The notes: a model not told the origin generated them from the sequence alone. A stretch of 15,907 bases of DNA from an uncultured Treponema sp. (GCA_947165795.1 CAMVBP010000021.1:1-15907), one strand, 5' to 3'; numbered from the stretch's first letter, positions 1-8,109 are shown. Made by a program: numbers and translations.

Positions 1-455
1 TAAAGGTGAACTGGGAACGTCTTAATATTTTTATGGAAATGCTTACAATACTTGTTCCTTTAGTAGTATTTGTAATCTGTAACTGGGGCGTTACCACTTT
101 ATTTGACGGAAAGGGACATTTGGGAGATGTGTATATGGGAACAGCCTATGCATTAACTCCTTATGTATTAATTCAAATTCCATTAATTATTGTAAGTAAT
201 TTTGTTACCAGAGAGGAAGGAACATTTTATTACGTATTCAGCAACCTTTCTTTTATATGGAGCGCAGTTCTAATATTCATGGCGATGATGATGATTCACT
301 CGTATAGTTTTGCGAAAACACTTTTATTTACGGTGTTCACAATTTTTGGAATGCTGGTTTTCTTTTTTATTATGCTTTTATTCTTCAGCCTTATTTCGCA
401 GGGAATAGCATATTTTATTTCTCTCGGAAGAGAAGTTATTTTCAGGTTAAATTGA
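1..455 (+). CDS. YIP1-family membrane protein, C-terminal part (5' end outside window)
   Basis: The frame is open to the left edge, so the gene is truncated by the window. A GTG at position 6 exists but need not be the start. The visible ~150 residues are almost entirely hydrophobic and form about four or five membrane segments. They include NWGVTTLFDGKG, a YALTPY segment, and an ending LGREVIFR. This pattern matches the C-terminal YIP1 domain of proteins that, in Paenibacillus-type bacteria, are encoded next to a DUF5696 protein and a sugar ABC importer; that comparison is from memory. The next gene starts 13 bases downstream with its own strong Shine-Dalgarno, so the two are almost certainly co-transcribed. 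The role is unknown. A membrane partner of the DUF5696 protein or of the permeases is an inference from gene order. The family call is fairly sure and the function is not. Confidence 0.8.
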   Translation, partial: KVNWERLNIFMEMLTILVPLVVFVICNWGVTTLFDGKGHLGDVYMGTAYALTPYVLIQIPLIIVSNFVTREEGTFYYVFSNLSFIWSAVLIFMAMMMIHSYSFAKTLLFTVFTIFGMLVFFFIMLLFFSLISQGIAYFISLGREVIFRLN

Positions 456-468
456 CGGGAGAGAAAAG

Positions 469-3114
469 ATGAAAACAAAACAAAAGAAAAATAAAAATAT
501 GCCTGAATGGTATATCGGGCGACCAAAGCCGATGAGAAAAAAGCTTATTGAATTTCATAAGCCGACAAAGGGCTTTTATATAGGCCTCGGATTTTTTCTC
601 GCCGCTGCCGGTTTTATTACGTATATTATATTCCGCCTGCTCGCGGTAAGTACTTACCATCAGCCGAATTTTGAATATTATGAATTTGACTCAAAGCTTG
701 CAGGAAAAACTTTTGTACTTGAATCTGATTCATTAAAATTCGAAATGGATCCTGTAACAACTCAGTTTACTCTGCTTCAGAAAAATACAGGAAAAGTCTG
801 GTATTCAAGTCCGGAAAATCTGGAAAAAGATCCTCTTGCGCTGGAACGCGAAAAGAACAATATGCGTTCAAGTCTTCTTATAGAATATTCTTCAGAAAAC
901 GGAAATTCCGAAACTTATGATTTATATTCAAACAGTGTAAAAAGAAAATTTTATAATATAGAAAAGTCCGGAAATTCAATTAAGGTAAATTACACAATCG
1001 GTCAGATGAACAGGGAATATATTTTCCCTCCGGTTATGTATCTTTCTGATTTTGAAAAGTGGACTGAAAATATGTCTAACACAGACATAAGTTACATAAA
1101 CCGTGCGTACCACCGTTACAGTCTTTCTACAGCGAATGCGACAGACAATATTAATGCCTTATTAAAAAAATATCCAAAGCTTAAGGATGAAGATCTGTTC
1201 CTTATTTTTGAAAACGTTCAGACCTTTATGAAGGAAAAACTCGAAAAGATATTTGCCGATGCCGGCTTTACTTACGAAGATTATCTGGAAAGCAAAGAGC
1301 TTTATCTGGAGTCAAATGAAAAAGAAGTTCCTGCATTCAACCTTTCAGTTGTTTATACTCTGGACAAAAATAATCTTATAGTAGAAGTTCCTTTTGATGA
1401 AATTTCTTACCGCCAGAAATATCCGATTACAAAGGTTTCGGTTCTTCCTTATTTTGGCGCAGGCAGCAAAGATGATTCGGGATACATGATGGTTCCGGAA
1501 GGCGGCGGCGCGGTAATTAATTTTAACAATGGAAAAACAAAACAGAACGGTTATTATGCAGATGTTTACGGCTGGGATTACGCCATTGATAGAAAAACTG
1601 TCGTTACGGAAACAAAAGTAGCTTTCCCGGTTTTTGGAATTTCTTCAGATAATTCTTCATTTATTTCTATTATCGAAGACGGTTCTTCTTATGCAGGCAT
1701 TACAGCAGAAATTTCAGGCAAGCTTGGAAGCTATAATTATGTTCGTGCTGATTACACATTGCTGCATAATGAACGTTATGATATTTCTACGAGAACAACA
1801 AGTGCACAGTACATGTTTGAAAAAAATCTTCCGGAAGGAAAAGAAATCAAACAGATTTATACTTTTATAGACAGCGATTCTTATGTAGATATGGCAAAGA
1901 CTTACCGCGATTATCTTTTTGCAGGAAGTCCAAAGCTTACCGAAAATCAGATTCCGCTTGCAGTAGAAATTATTGGTGCAATTGATCGTGTTCAGCAGAT
2001 TGCAGGAATTCCAAAAAATCTTCCATATAAACTTACAGGCTACACAGATGCTGCAGAAATTGTAAGTGAAATAGAAAGCAATGGAATTTCAAATGTAAAC
2101 TATAAACTTACAGGATTTATTAATGGCGGTGTTCGTCAGCGATTATTAAGTAAAGTTAAGTTTGTAAAAAATCTTGGCGGTAAATCTGATTTTAATAAAT
2201 TCTTAAAATCAATTGAAAATTCTTCTTCTGATTTTTATCTTGATGGAACAATGCAGTTTGCTTACCATTCTAACTGGTCCGACGGATTTACACATTATGG
2301 TTCTCCGGCTCGTTTTGTAAGTCAGAAAATCTGTGAAATTTATCAGTATTCAAAAATCTGGTATGGAAAAGATGAAGATGAAGATACTTATTATTTATTA
2401 AAGCCGCGGCTTGCAAAAAAGGGTTCCGAAAAATTAACAGATTTTTCAAAAAAGTCAGGATTAAATGTTTCTTACAATGATTTTGGAAATATTCTTTCTG
2501 CAGATTATAACGAAAGAAAGCTTGTCAGCAGAGAAGAAGCAAAGCAAATTCAAATGGACTCTCTTGCAGAAGCAAAGCAGGAAAATCTTAAGGTAATGAT
2601 AAACTTTGGAAATGACTATTCATTAAAATACGCAGATTTTATTACTAATCTGGATTTATCCGGCAATAAATATTCTGTGATTGATTATATGATTCCGTTC
2701 TATCAGATAGCATTACATGGCTACAAAGATTTTTCCGGAGGAGCAGTTAATCTTGCCGCCGAAGCAAAGCAGGAAATTTTATTATCTGCTCAGACAGGCG
2801 CCGGATTAATGTATACATTTATGAATGCGACCGAACGTGATATTCAGGAAACAAGATTCACTCATTATTATTCGGCTAATTTTGAAGATTATAAGGATGA
2901 TTTTTATTCAACCTATAAAAAGTATAATGATGAGCTTTCAAAAGTTGCTGCATCGCTTATTAAAGACTTCAGATATATAAATGAAAATGTAACCGTAACG
3001 GAATTCGAAAACGGATATTCAGTAATTGTTAATTTCGGTTACATGGATTTTATTACTGAAAATGGAATAAAAATTCCTTCTCGTGATTACATAATTATTA
3101 AGGTGGAGGACTAG
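469..3114 (+). CDS. DUF5696-type membrane-anchored extracytoplasmic protein
   Basis: This is an 881-residue protein with a basic N-terminus, one membrane segment at about residues 35-59, and a large exported remainder, giving type II topology. Residues ~75-490 are beta-strand-rich and include a PEGGGAVI motif near 343-350. Residues ~495-800 alternate strands and helices in a way that suggests a beta/alpha barrel, with YLDGTMQF (D592), SYNDFG (D671) and PFYQIALHG (743-751). The C-terminal ~40 residues look like beta strands. This order resembles several glycoside hydrolase clans, but no catalytic residue is established; D671 is only a candidate. The start is supported by GGGAGAG at 457-463. 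The first permease starts 1 base after the stop. The DUF5696 assignment rests on sequence resemblance and on its neighbours (YIP1 plus ABC permeases). A role in trimming or handling a glycan before import is inferred. Confidence 0.75.
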   Translation: MKTKQKKNKNMPEWYIGRPKPMRKKLIEFHKPTKGFYIGLGFFLAAAGFITYIIFRLLAVSTYHQPNFEYYEFDSKLAGKTFVLESDSLKFEMDPVTTQFTLLQKNTGKVWYSSPENLEKDPLALEREKNNMRSSLLIEYSSENGNSETYDLYSNSVKRKFYNIEKSGNSIKVNYTIGQMNREYIFPPVMYLSDFEKWTENMSNTDISYINRAYHRYSLSTANATDNINALLKKYPKLKDEDLFLIFENVQTFMKEKLEKIFADAGFTYEDYLESKELYLESNEKEVPAFNLSVVYTLDKNNLIVEVPFDEISYRQKYPITKVSVLPYFGAGSKDDSGYMMVPEGGGAVINFNNGKTKQNGYYADVYGWDYAIDRKTVVTETKVAFPVFGISSDNSSFISIIEDGSSYAGITAEISGKLGSYNYVRADYTLLHNERYDISTRTTSAQYMFEKNLPEGKEIKQIYTFIDSDSYVDMAKTYRDYLFAGSPKLTENQIPLAVEIIGAIDRVQQIAGIPKNLPYKLTGYTDAAEIVSEIESNGISNVNYKLTGFINGGVRQRLLSKVKFVKNLGGKSDFNKFLKSIENSSSDFYLDGTMQFAYHSNWSDGFTHYGSPARFVSQKICEIYQYSKIWYGKDEDEDTYYLLKPRLAKKGSEKLTDFSKKSGLNVSYNDFGNILSADYNERKLVSREEAKQIQMDSLAEAKQENLKVMINFGNDYSLKYADFITNLDLSGNKYSVIDYMIPFYQIALHGYKDFSGGAVNLAAEAKQEILLSAQTGAGLMYTFMNATERDIQETRFTHYYSANFEDYKDDFYSTYKKYNDELSKVAASLIKDFRYINENVTVTEFENGYSVIVNFGYMDFITENGIKIPSRDYIIIKVED

Positions 3115-3115
3115 A

Positions 3116-4030
3116 ATGAAAAAAAGAACTGTAGGGCTTACAAAGCGCCGCGCATTGTACGGCTACATATTTATACTTCCTTTTATACTTGGATTTATTT
3201 TCTTTATGCTTAAACCCTTGTTTCAGTCCTTGAGCATGAGTTTTTCTACAATTTCAGTTGGTCCAAACGGCTTTCAGTCAAGCTGGAGTGGCCTTGAAAA
3301 TTATAAAAGAGCTTTTTTAATAGATCCAGAATTCAACCGCATGCTTTTTGAAAATGTTACACAGATGATTTACCGTTCTATAGCAACTATTGTATTCAGC
3401 TTTTTTGTTGCCTTGATTTTGAATCAGAAATTTAAGGGAAGGGCAATGGTTCGTTCTATTTTCTTCCTTACGGTAATTCTTTCTTCTGGTGTTCTTGTAG
3501 GACTTGAATACAACAATACAATGATGTCTCAGTTAAAAGAAACAATCGAAGCTTCTGGAAATGCAAATTCTATAACAAGTGTATTGGAAAGTATTCTTCT
3601 TTCAAATACTGGTGGAACAACAGGACCTGGCGACAAATTATTTACAATTCTTTTCCAGATTATAGATTCTATTTATGATGTTGCAATGGCTTCTGGAATT
3701 CAGATTATTATTTTCCTTTCCGGCCTTCAGAATATTTCTGCAAGTATGTATGAAGCTGCAGAAATGGAAGGTTGTACAGCATGGGAAAGCTTGTGGAAAA
3801 TTACAGTTCCAATGGTGAGCCCTCTTATGCTTGTATGCTGGGTTTATACAGTAGTAGATTTCTTTATGCGTACAGACAGCGAAATTATGGAAAAAATAGA
3901 TAATCAGTTGTCTGTTCAGTTAAACTTTGGATTTAGTTCTGCAATGGCATGGATTTATTTTATAATCTGTATGGCAATTATAGGATTAAGCTCTGCATTA
4001 ATTTCAAAGGTGGTTTATAATTATGACTGA
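3116..4030 (+). CDS. Sugar ABC transporter permease, MalF/LacF-like (CUT1)
   Basis: This 304-residue inner-membrane protein is one half of the importer channel. About six hydrophobic segments are visible, starting with the first at residues ~13-36. The cytoplasmic-loop signature that contacts the ATPase is clear: YEAAEMEGCTAWESLWKI followed by TVPM, the EAA motif of MalF-type permeases. An extra loop of about 40 polar residues, containing TGGTTGPGDK, sits between two membrane segments on the likely outer side and is longer than in standard MalF-like permeases of this size. GGAGG at 3105-3109 supports the ATG. The gene overlaps the next permease by 8 bases, so the two are translationally coupled. 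The substrate cannot be read from the sequence; an oligosaccharide is the default for the family. Confidence 0.92.
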   Translation: MKKRTVGLTKRRALYGYIFILPFILGFIFFMLKPLFQSLSMSFSTISVGPNGFQSSWSGLENYKRAFLIDPEFNRMLFENVTQMIYRSIATIVFSFFVALILNQKFKGRAMVRSIFFLTVILSSGVLVGLEYNNTMMSQLKETIEASGNANSITSVLESILLSNTGGTTGPGDKLFTILFQIIDSIYDVAMASGIQIIIFLSGLQNISASMYEAAEMEGCTAWESLWKITVPMVSPLMLVCWVYTVVDFFMRTDSEIMEKIDNQLSVQLNFGFSSAMAWIYFIICMAIIGLSSALISKVVYNYD

Positions 4031-5018
4031 TAAAACTAAAGATATAAAAATGCTGAATAAAAGATCTTTTTGGGAACGCAATAGAGCTTCCGGCGGAATG
4101 CTTTTAAATCTTACTGTAAAAAAATATGCAGTTTCTATCTTCAGGGCAATTCTTTTGTTTGGAATGTGCTTTATGATTCTTCAGCCTATTTTAAATAAAA
4201 TTTCTCTAAGCTTTATGGCAGAACGGGATTTGTACGATACTACTATAGTTGTAATTCCTAAACATTTTTCTACGAATAACTGGAAAATAGCTTCTTATAT
4301 AATTGATTATAAATTTTCTTTATTGAATACAATATGGGTTTCTCTTTTAGTCTCTGTTATAGAAGTTGCTATGTGTACCTTTGTAGGCTATGGTTTTTCT
4401 CGTTTTAATTTTCCGCTGAAAAGATTCTGGTTTTTCTGTGTAATTCTTTTGATTGTTATTCCGCCTCAGACAATCTCAACCTCTTTGTATCTGCACTTCA
4501 GGTATTTTAAATTTTTTGGACTGACCTTAAACTTAAAAGGAACAATGCTGCCTTATATAATGATGTGTTTTACCTGTATGGGGCTAAAGAACGGACTGTA
4601 CATATTTATGATCCGGCAATATTTCTTAGGCTTTCCTTATGAGCTGGAAGAGGCCTGCTATGTAGACGGCTGCGGACCGTTTTCTACATTTGTAAGAATT
4701 ATGATTCCTGGTGCTAAGCCTATTATAACTTCCTGCTTTTTGTTTTCTTTTGTATGGCAATGGACAGATAGTTTTTATTCGAATCTTTTCTTAGGTAAAA
4801 TTCAGGTTCTTGGTCGTGCAGTTGGAAGTTTAACAGATAAGCTCGCAGTTTATTTAAGTCGTTCACAGGGAAGCGGAAATGTGTCTGTTCCTCCGGCCTT
4901 ATCTGGAGCAATTAACGGAACTGCGGTACTTCTTGTCGTAATTCCATTAATTATTCTTTATCTTTTCTGCCAGAGAATGTTTGTAGAAAGTCTAACAAGT
5001 ACCGGTATGAAGGAATAA
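4023..5018 (+). CDS. Sugar ABC transporter permease, MalG-like (CUT1)
   Basis: This 331-residue inner-membrane protein is the second channel half and partners the preceding permease. A hydrophilic N-terminal stretch of about 35 residues precedes the first membrane segment, as usual for MalG-type subunits. The EAA loop reads EEACYVDGCGPFSTFVRI followed by MIPGAKP. AAGGTGG at 4007-4013 precedes the ATG, which lies within the end of the upstream gene. A strong terminator follows 32 bases after the stop, so the YIP1/DUF5696/permease transcript ends here and the binding protein downstream is transcribed separately. No ATP-binding subunit is encoded in the window. Like many CUT1 systems, this importer probably uses a shared MalK/MsmX-type ATPase (inference from family knowledge). 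Confidence 0.92.
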   Translation: MTDKTKDIKMLNKRSFWERNRASGGMLLNLTVKKYAVSIFRAILLFGMCFMILQPILNKISLSFMAERDLYDTTIVVIPKHFSTNNWKIASYIIDYKFSLLNTIWVSLLVSVIEVAMCTFVGYGFSRFNFPLKRFWFFCVILLIVIPPQTISTSLYLHFRYFKFFGLTLNLKGTMLPYIMMCFTCMGLKNGLYIFMIRQYFLGFPYELEEACYVDGCGPFSTFVRIMIPGAKPIITSCFLFSFVWQWTDSFYSNLFLGKIQVLGRAVGSLTDKLAVYLSRSQGSGNVSVPPALSGAINGTAVLLVVIPLIILYLFCQRMFVESLTSTGMKE

Positions 5019-5050
5019 TTATTTTTTTAAGTAAACTTTAACTAAATAAT

Positions 5051-5082
5051 AAAGCCGTAAAAGTAAAATTTACGGCTTTTTT
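5051..5082 (+). terminator. Intrinsic terminator of the DUF5696/permease operon
   Basis: A perfect 11-bp stem (5051-5061 AAAGCCGTAAA with 5069-5079 TTTACGGCTTT) has a 7-base loop and ends in a run of six T at 5077-5082. It separates the permeases from the solute-binding protein gene. Confidence 0.93.
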
Positions 5083-5114
5083 GTTTAAAAAAGCTCAAAT
5101 TTTTAAAAAAAATT

Positions 5115-5143
5115 TTTACAATTCAAATAAAGGGTGTTATAAT
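5115..5143 (+). promoter_or_regulatory. Sigma-70-type promoter of the solute-binding lipoprotein gene
   Basis: TTTACA (5115-5120), a 17-bp spacer and a perfect TATAAT (5138-5143) are present, with an extended -10 TGT at 5135-5137. Transcription should start near 5150. An AT-rich stretch lies upstream of the -35. The combination predicts strong expression, which suits a binding protein needed in excess over its permeases. Confidence 0.85.
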
Positions 5144-5158
5144 TTAATCAAGCAATTA

Positions 5159-5170
5159 GCTGGAGACAGC
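5159..5170 (+). promoter_or_regulatory. Small 5' UTR hairpin with GAGA tetraloop
   Basis: GCTG (5159-5162), loop GAGA, CAGC (5167-5170): a four-base-pair stem with a GNRA-type loop, about 10 bases from the predicted transcript start and 25 bases before the start codon. It may stabilise the mRNA 5' end. It is short enough to be chance. Confidence 0.35.
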
Positions 5171-5195
5171 ACATTAAATAAAAGAGGAGTATTTT

Positions 5196-6578
5196 ATGAA
5201 AAAAATTGCAATCGCTGCAATGGCAGCAGCTACAGCACTTATGCTCGTTTCTTGTGGCGGGGATAAGGGAAAAAAGACTGCCAAAAACGTTCCTGAATAT
5301 AAAGGAATTAAGGCAGAAATTGATCCTTCTACCGGAAAGGTTTACGATTTTGGTGGAATGGAAGTAACACTTTATGACTGGTGGTCAAATCCAGATGCAC
5401 CGGCAAATTCTAAGTCAGAAGAAGATCAAAAAGCTTTCAGACAGTGGTTGCAGGACACATACAACTTTAAGGCTGTTCAGAAAGCACTTTCTACATGGGA
5501 AGATCATCCAAAGGATGTAGCAAATCTTGTTATGTCTGGTTCAAAAGATAATATGGTATTTATTGTAGACGGACGTTCTGCAATTTCTGGACTTCAGAAT
5601 AATTTCTGGTATGACCTTTCAAAGGTTAAAACTGTAGACTGGACAAAAGAAAAATGGAATCAGGGTGTAATTGACCGTCTTCGCAATGGAAATTCATTCT
5701 ATACATTCAATACAGGTAAAACAGAACCTCGCGAAGGTGTATTCTTCAATAAGAGAATTCTTGAAGAAAATGGTTATTCTGCAGATTATCCATATGATCT
5801 TCAGAAAGAAGGCAACTGGACTTGGGAAACATTTGAAGAAATGTGTAAGAAAATTACAAGAGATACTGATAATGATGGTGCAGTTGATCAGTATGCTATG
5901 GCTTCTTTCTATCCACATTTTGGTACTGCAGCAGCATATTCAAATGGTGGAGCAAAAGTTAAGCTTATAGATGGTAAATTTACAGATACAATTGGTGATG
6001 ACAATTCTATGGAAGCATGGAACTGGATGTACAAAATGTTTGCTAATTACCAGCTTCCACAGGGAGAAGCTCAGTGGGATTACTGGCTTACATCTTTTGT
6101 AAACGGCGAAGTTGCATTTATGGTTTCTCAGGAATATTTAGCTCAGCCAGGTCAGACTCTTAGTTCTATGAAAGATGACTGGGGATGGGTATGCTTCCCA
6201 CTTGGACCAAAGGGCGATGGAAAATACTTCACAGTTGGAGACTCTCCAATGTGGGTACTTCCAAATATCTATAACGACGAAACATCTTCTAAGATTATGA
6301 AGATTGTAGATTTCTATACAGATGAGGTTCCTGGATATGATGGTCCAGATGCATGGAAGACAGTTTCTTATCTCCAGGGCTTCCGCGATGAACGTGCTTT
6401 GGATGAAACTTGTGCTTTGATGATTGCTAATGCTCCAGAGCGCCTTGATTCAATTATTCCAGATTTCTCTCAGGAATATATGGTTAACTGGATTGCTCAT
6501 GGTTGGGGAACTCCACAGGAAGTTTACGAAAGAGAGAAGGCAGAAATTCAGAGCCGTCTTGATGCTGTAAACAAATAA
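5196..6578 (+). CDS. Carbohydrate ABC transporter substrate-binding lipoprotein
   Basis: This 460-residue secreted lipoprotein is the likely ligand-binding subunit for the two permeases upstream. The N-terminus is a lipoprotein signal: MKK, a hydrophobic Ala-rich stretch, then LVSC with the lipidated cysteine at residue 20. A short Lys/Gly linker follows. The mature part has the look of a family-1 extracellular solute-binding protein, rich in Trp and Asn, with YDWWSNPD near residue 60 and GNWTWETFEEMCKKI near 206-220. DTDNDGAVD at 223-231 resembles a calcium-binding loop and is common in this family. The start is set by AGAGGAG at 5183-5189, six bases before the ATG. The gene has its own promoter and terminator. 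Codon use is biased toward a small set of preferred codons, consistent with high expression. The substrate is unknown. Confidence 0.92.
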   Translation: MKKIAIAAMAAATALMLVSCGGDKGKKTAKNVPEYKGIKAEIDPSTGKVYDFGGMEVTLYDWWSNPDAPANSKSEEDQKAFRQWLQDTYNFKAVQKALSTWEDHPKDVANLVMSGSKDNMVFIVDGRSAISGLQNNFWYDLSKVKTVDWTKEKWNQGVIDRLRNGNSFYTFNTGKTEPREGVFFNKRILEENGYSADYPYDLQKEGNWTWETFEEMCKKITRDTDNDGAVDQYAMASFYPHFGTAAAYSNGGAKVKLIDGKFTDTIGDDNSMEAWNWMYKMFANYQLPQGEAQWDYWLTSFVNGEVAFMVSQEYLAQPGQTLSSMKDDWGWVCFPLGPKGDGKYFTVGDSPMWVLPNIYNDETSSKIMKIVDFYTDEVPGYDGPDAWKTVSYLQGFRDERALDETCALMIANAPERLDSIIPDFSQEYMVNWIAHGWGTPQEVYEREKAEIQSRLDAVNK

Positions 6579-6601
6579 GTTTGGCCATAAGTAAACTTAT
6601 T
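6574..6601 (+). repeat. Inverted repeat across the stop codon of the binding-protein gene
   Basis: AATAAGTTT (6574-6582) and AAACTTATT (6593-6601) form a perfect 9-bp stem around a 10-base loop and include the TAA stop. No T-run follows directly. With the terminator 10 bases further on, it may protect the 3' end of an abundant mRNA (inference). Confidence 0.6.
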
Positions 6602-6611
6602 CACTAAAATG

Positions 6612-6649
6612 AAAATGCTGCCGGTTATTTACCGACAGCATTTTTTTTT
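6612..6649 (+). terminator. Intrinsic terminator of the binding-protein gene
   Basis: AAAATGCTG/CAGCATTTT plus CGGT/ACCG form a 13-bp stem with one C-A mismatch and a 5-base loop (TATTT). Nine T follow at 6641-6649. Confidence 0.93.
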
Positions 6650-6656
6650 GTATACT
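6628..6656 (+). promoter_or_regulatory. Candidate argH promoter overlapping the terminator
   Basis: TTTACC (6628-6633), exactly 17 bp, then TATACT (6651-6656). Start of transcription would fall near 6663, the A of the first argH ATG, giving a leaderless mRNA. The -35 lies in the loop and descending arm of the preceding terminator hairpin. It matches consensus moderately. Confidence 0.5.
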
Positions 6657-6662
6657 TAGCAT

Positions 6663-8069
6663 ATGCAAAATCATGGAACAATGACTAAAGATAACCATGC
6701 TGCTTTGTGGCATGGAAGATTTGAAGAAGGCCCGGACGCTCAGGCTGTAGAATTTGAAACTTCAATTTATGTTGATGAGCGCATGGCTTTAGATGATATA
6801 AAAGGAAGTATAGCTCATGCTACAATGCTTATGGAAAGCGGCATTATAACTAAGGAAGAAGGAAAGCAGATTGTAAACGGTCTTGAAGGTATAGAAAAAG
6901 ATCTTACAGAAGGTAAGCTTTCAATTGACTATTCTGCCGAAGATATCCATTCATTTATAGAAGCAACACTTACAGACAGAATAGGCGAGGCCGGAAAAAA
7001 AGTTCACACTGGAAGAAGCCGCAACGACCAGATAGCCCTGGATGAACGCCTTTATCTTCGTCGTTTTATTCCGCAGCTTACAGATTCAATTAAAACTCTT
7101 ATTGCATCGCTTGTTCAGATTGCAGAAAATAATTTAAATACTTTAATTCCTGGTTTTACACACATGCAGCATGCTCAGCCTGTAACACTTGCTCATCATG
7201 TTTGCGCATGGGCATGGATGTTCGTTCGTGATTGTGGAAGACTCGAAGATTGTCTTAAACGAATTGATTATTCACCAATCGGTTCATGTGCTCTGGCTGG
7301 CAGTTCATTACCTTTAAACAGAGAATATGAAGCAAAACTTCTTGGATTTTCGGGAGTAACTCAGAATTCTTTGGACAGCGTTTCTGACAGAGATTATTGT
7401 ATAGAAACTGCATCAGCATTGAGTCTTATTGCAATGCATTTGAGTCGTGCCTGCGAAGAAATTGTTTTGTGGTCTACTTCGGAATTCGCATTTATTGAAC
7501 TGAGCGAAAAATGGTCAACCGGAAGTTCAATCATGCCGCAGAAAAAGAATCCGGATTTTGCTGAGCTTATTCGCGGACGCACCGGAAAAGTTTACGGAAA
7601 TCTTTTTGCACTTCTTACAATGATGAAGGCTCTTCCGCTTGCTTACGACCGTGACATGCAGGAAGATAAAGAACCGTTGTTTGATTCCTGTGATACAGTT
7701 TTGTCTTGTATTAAGGTTTTCACTCAGATGGTTGCTACTGCAAAATGGAATTCAAAAAACATGGAAGCTGCCTGCAATGAAGGTTATTTAAATGCAACAG
7801 ATATTGCAGATTATCTTGTAAAAAAAGGAATGCCATTCAGAACAGCACATGGAGTTTCTGCTCGAGCAGTTCGTCTTGCAATTGATAAAAACTGTGAACT
7901 TTCAGAGCTTTCAATTCAGGAATACAAGAATCTTTCTGATTTAATTGACGAAGATATTTATTCATATATAACTCCGGAATTCTGCGTAAAGGCAAGAACA
8001 ACAATAGGCGGCCCTGCTCCTGAACGTGTAAAAGAACAGATAAAAGCTTTACAGGAATTCTGCAAGTAA
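6663..8069 (+). CDS. argH: Argininosuccinate lyase
   Basis: ArgH splits argininosuccinate into arginine and fumarate, the last step of arginine synthesis, in the cytoplasm as a homotetramer. The 468-residue length is normal. Family landmarks are all present: LWHGRF near residue 15, HTGRSRNDQ at 115-123, THMQHAQP at 167-173, and the superfamily signature GSSIMPQKKNPD at 287-298 with the catalytic serine loop. The start is uncertain. ATG at 6663 has no Shine-Dalgarno and coincides with the predicted transcript start. A second in-frame ATG at 6681 (residue 7) has only a poorly spaced GGA. The first is chosen as a probable leaderless start. The gene appears to be monocistronic, between a terminator and the rpsP promoter, with no other arginine genes nearby. 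Confidence 0.95.
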   Translation: MQNHGTMTKDNHAALWHGRFEEGPDAQAVEFETSIYVDERMALDDIKGSIAHATMLMESGIITKEEGKQIVNGLEGIEKDLTEGKLSIDYSAEDIHSFIEATLTDRIGEAGKKVHTGRSRNDQIALDERLYLRRFIPQLTDSIKTLIASLVQIAENNLNTLIPGFTHMQHAQPVTLAHHVCAWAWMFVRDCGRLEDCLKRIDYSPIGSCALAGSSLPLNREYEAKLLGFSGVTQNSLDSVSDRDYCIETASALSLIAMHLSRACEEIVLWSTSEFAFIELSEKWSTGSSIMPQKKNPDFAELIRGRTGKVYGNLFALLTMMKALPLAYDRDMQEDKEPLFDSCDTVLSCIKVFTQMVATAKWNSKNMEAACNEGYLNATDIADYLVKKGMPFRTAHGVSARAVRLAIDKNCELSELSIQEYKNLSDLIDEDIYSYITPEFCVKARTTIGGPAPERVKEQIKALQEFCK

Positions 8070-8080
8070 TAATTTACTTC

Positions 8081-8109
8081 TTGAATGTTTTATTTATTTT
8101 CTATATAAT
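8081..8109 (+). promoter_or_regulatory. Sigma-70-type promoter of the rpsP operon
   Basis: TTGAAT (8081-8086), a 17-bp spacer and TATAAT (8104-8109) are followed by a leader of about 60 bases before the rpsP ATG. No convincing terminator separates it from argH, only a weak 6-bp stem at 8064-8079, so some read-through is possible. Confidence 0.8.

Noticed and set aside
296..660. Overlapping minus-strand open frames opposite the YIP1 and DUF5696 genes
   Set aside because: They lie wholly on the reverse strand of well-supported genes, lack binding sites and show no recognisable protein features.
5081..5266. A 61-codon frame running across the binding-protein promoter and signal peptide
   Set aside because: It starts in the terminator T-run, overlaps the lipoprotein start in another frame, and has no ribosome binding site.
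8064..8079. Stem AAGTAA/TTACTT after argH as a terminator
   Set aside because: Only six weak A-T-rich pairs and no uninterrupted T-run; it could slow polymerase but does not qualify as an intrinsic terminator.
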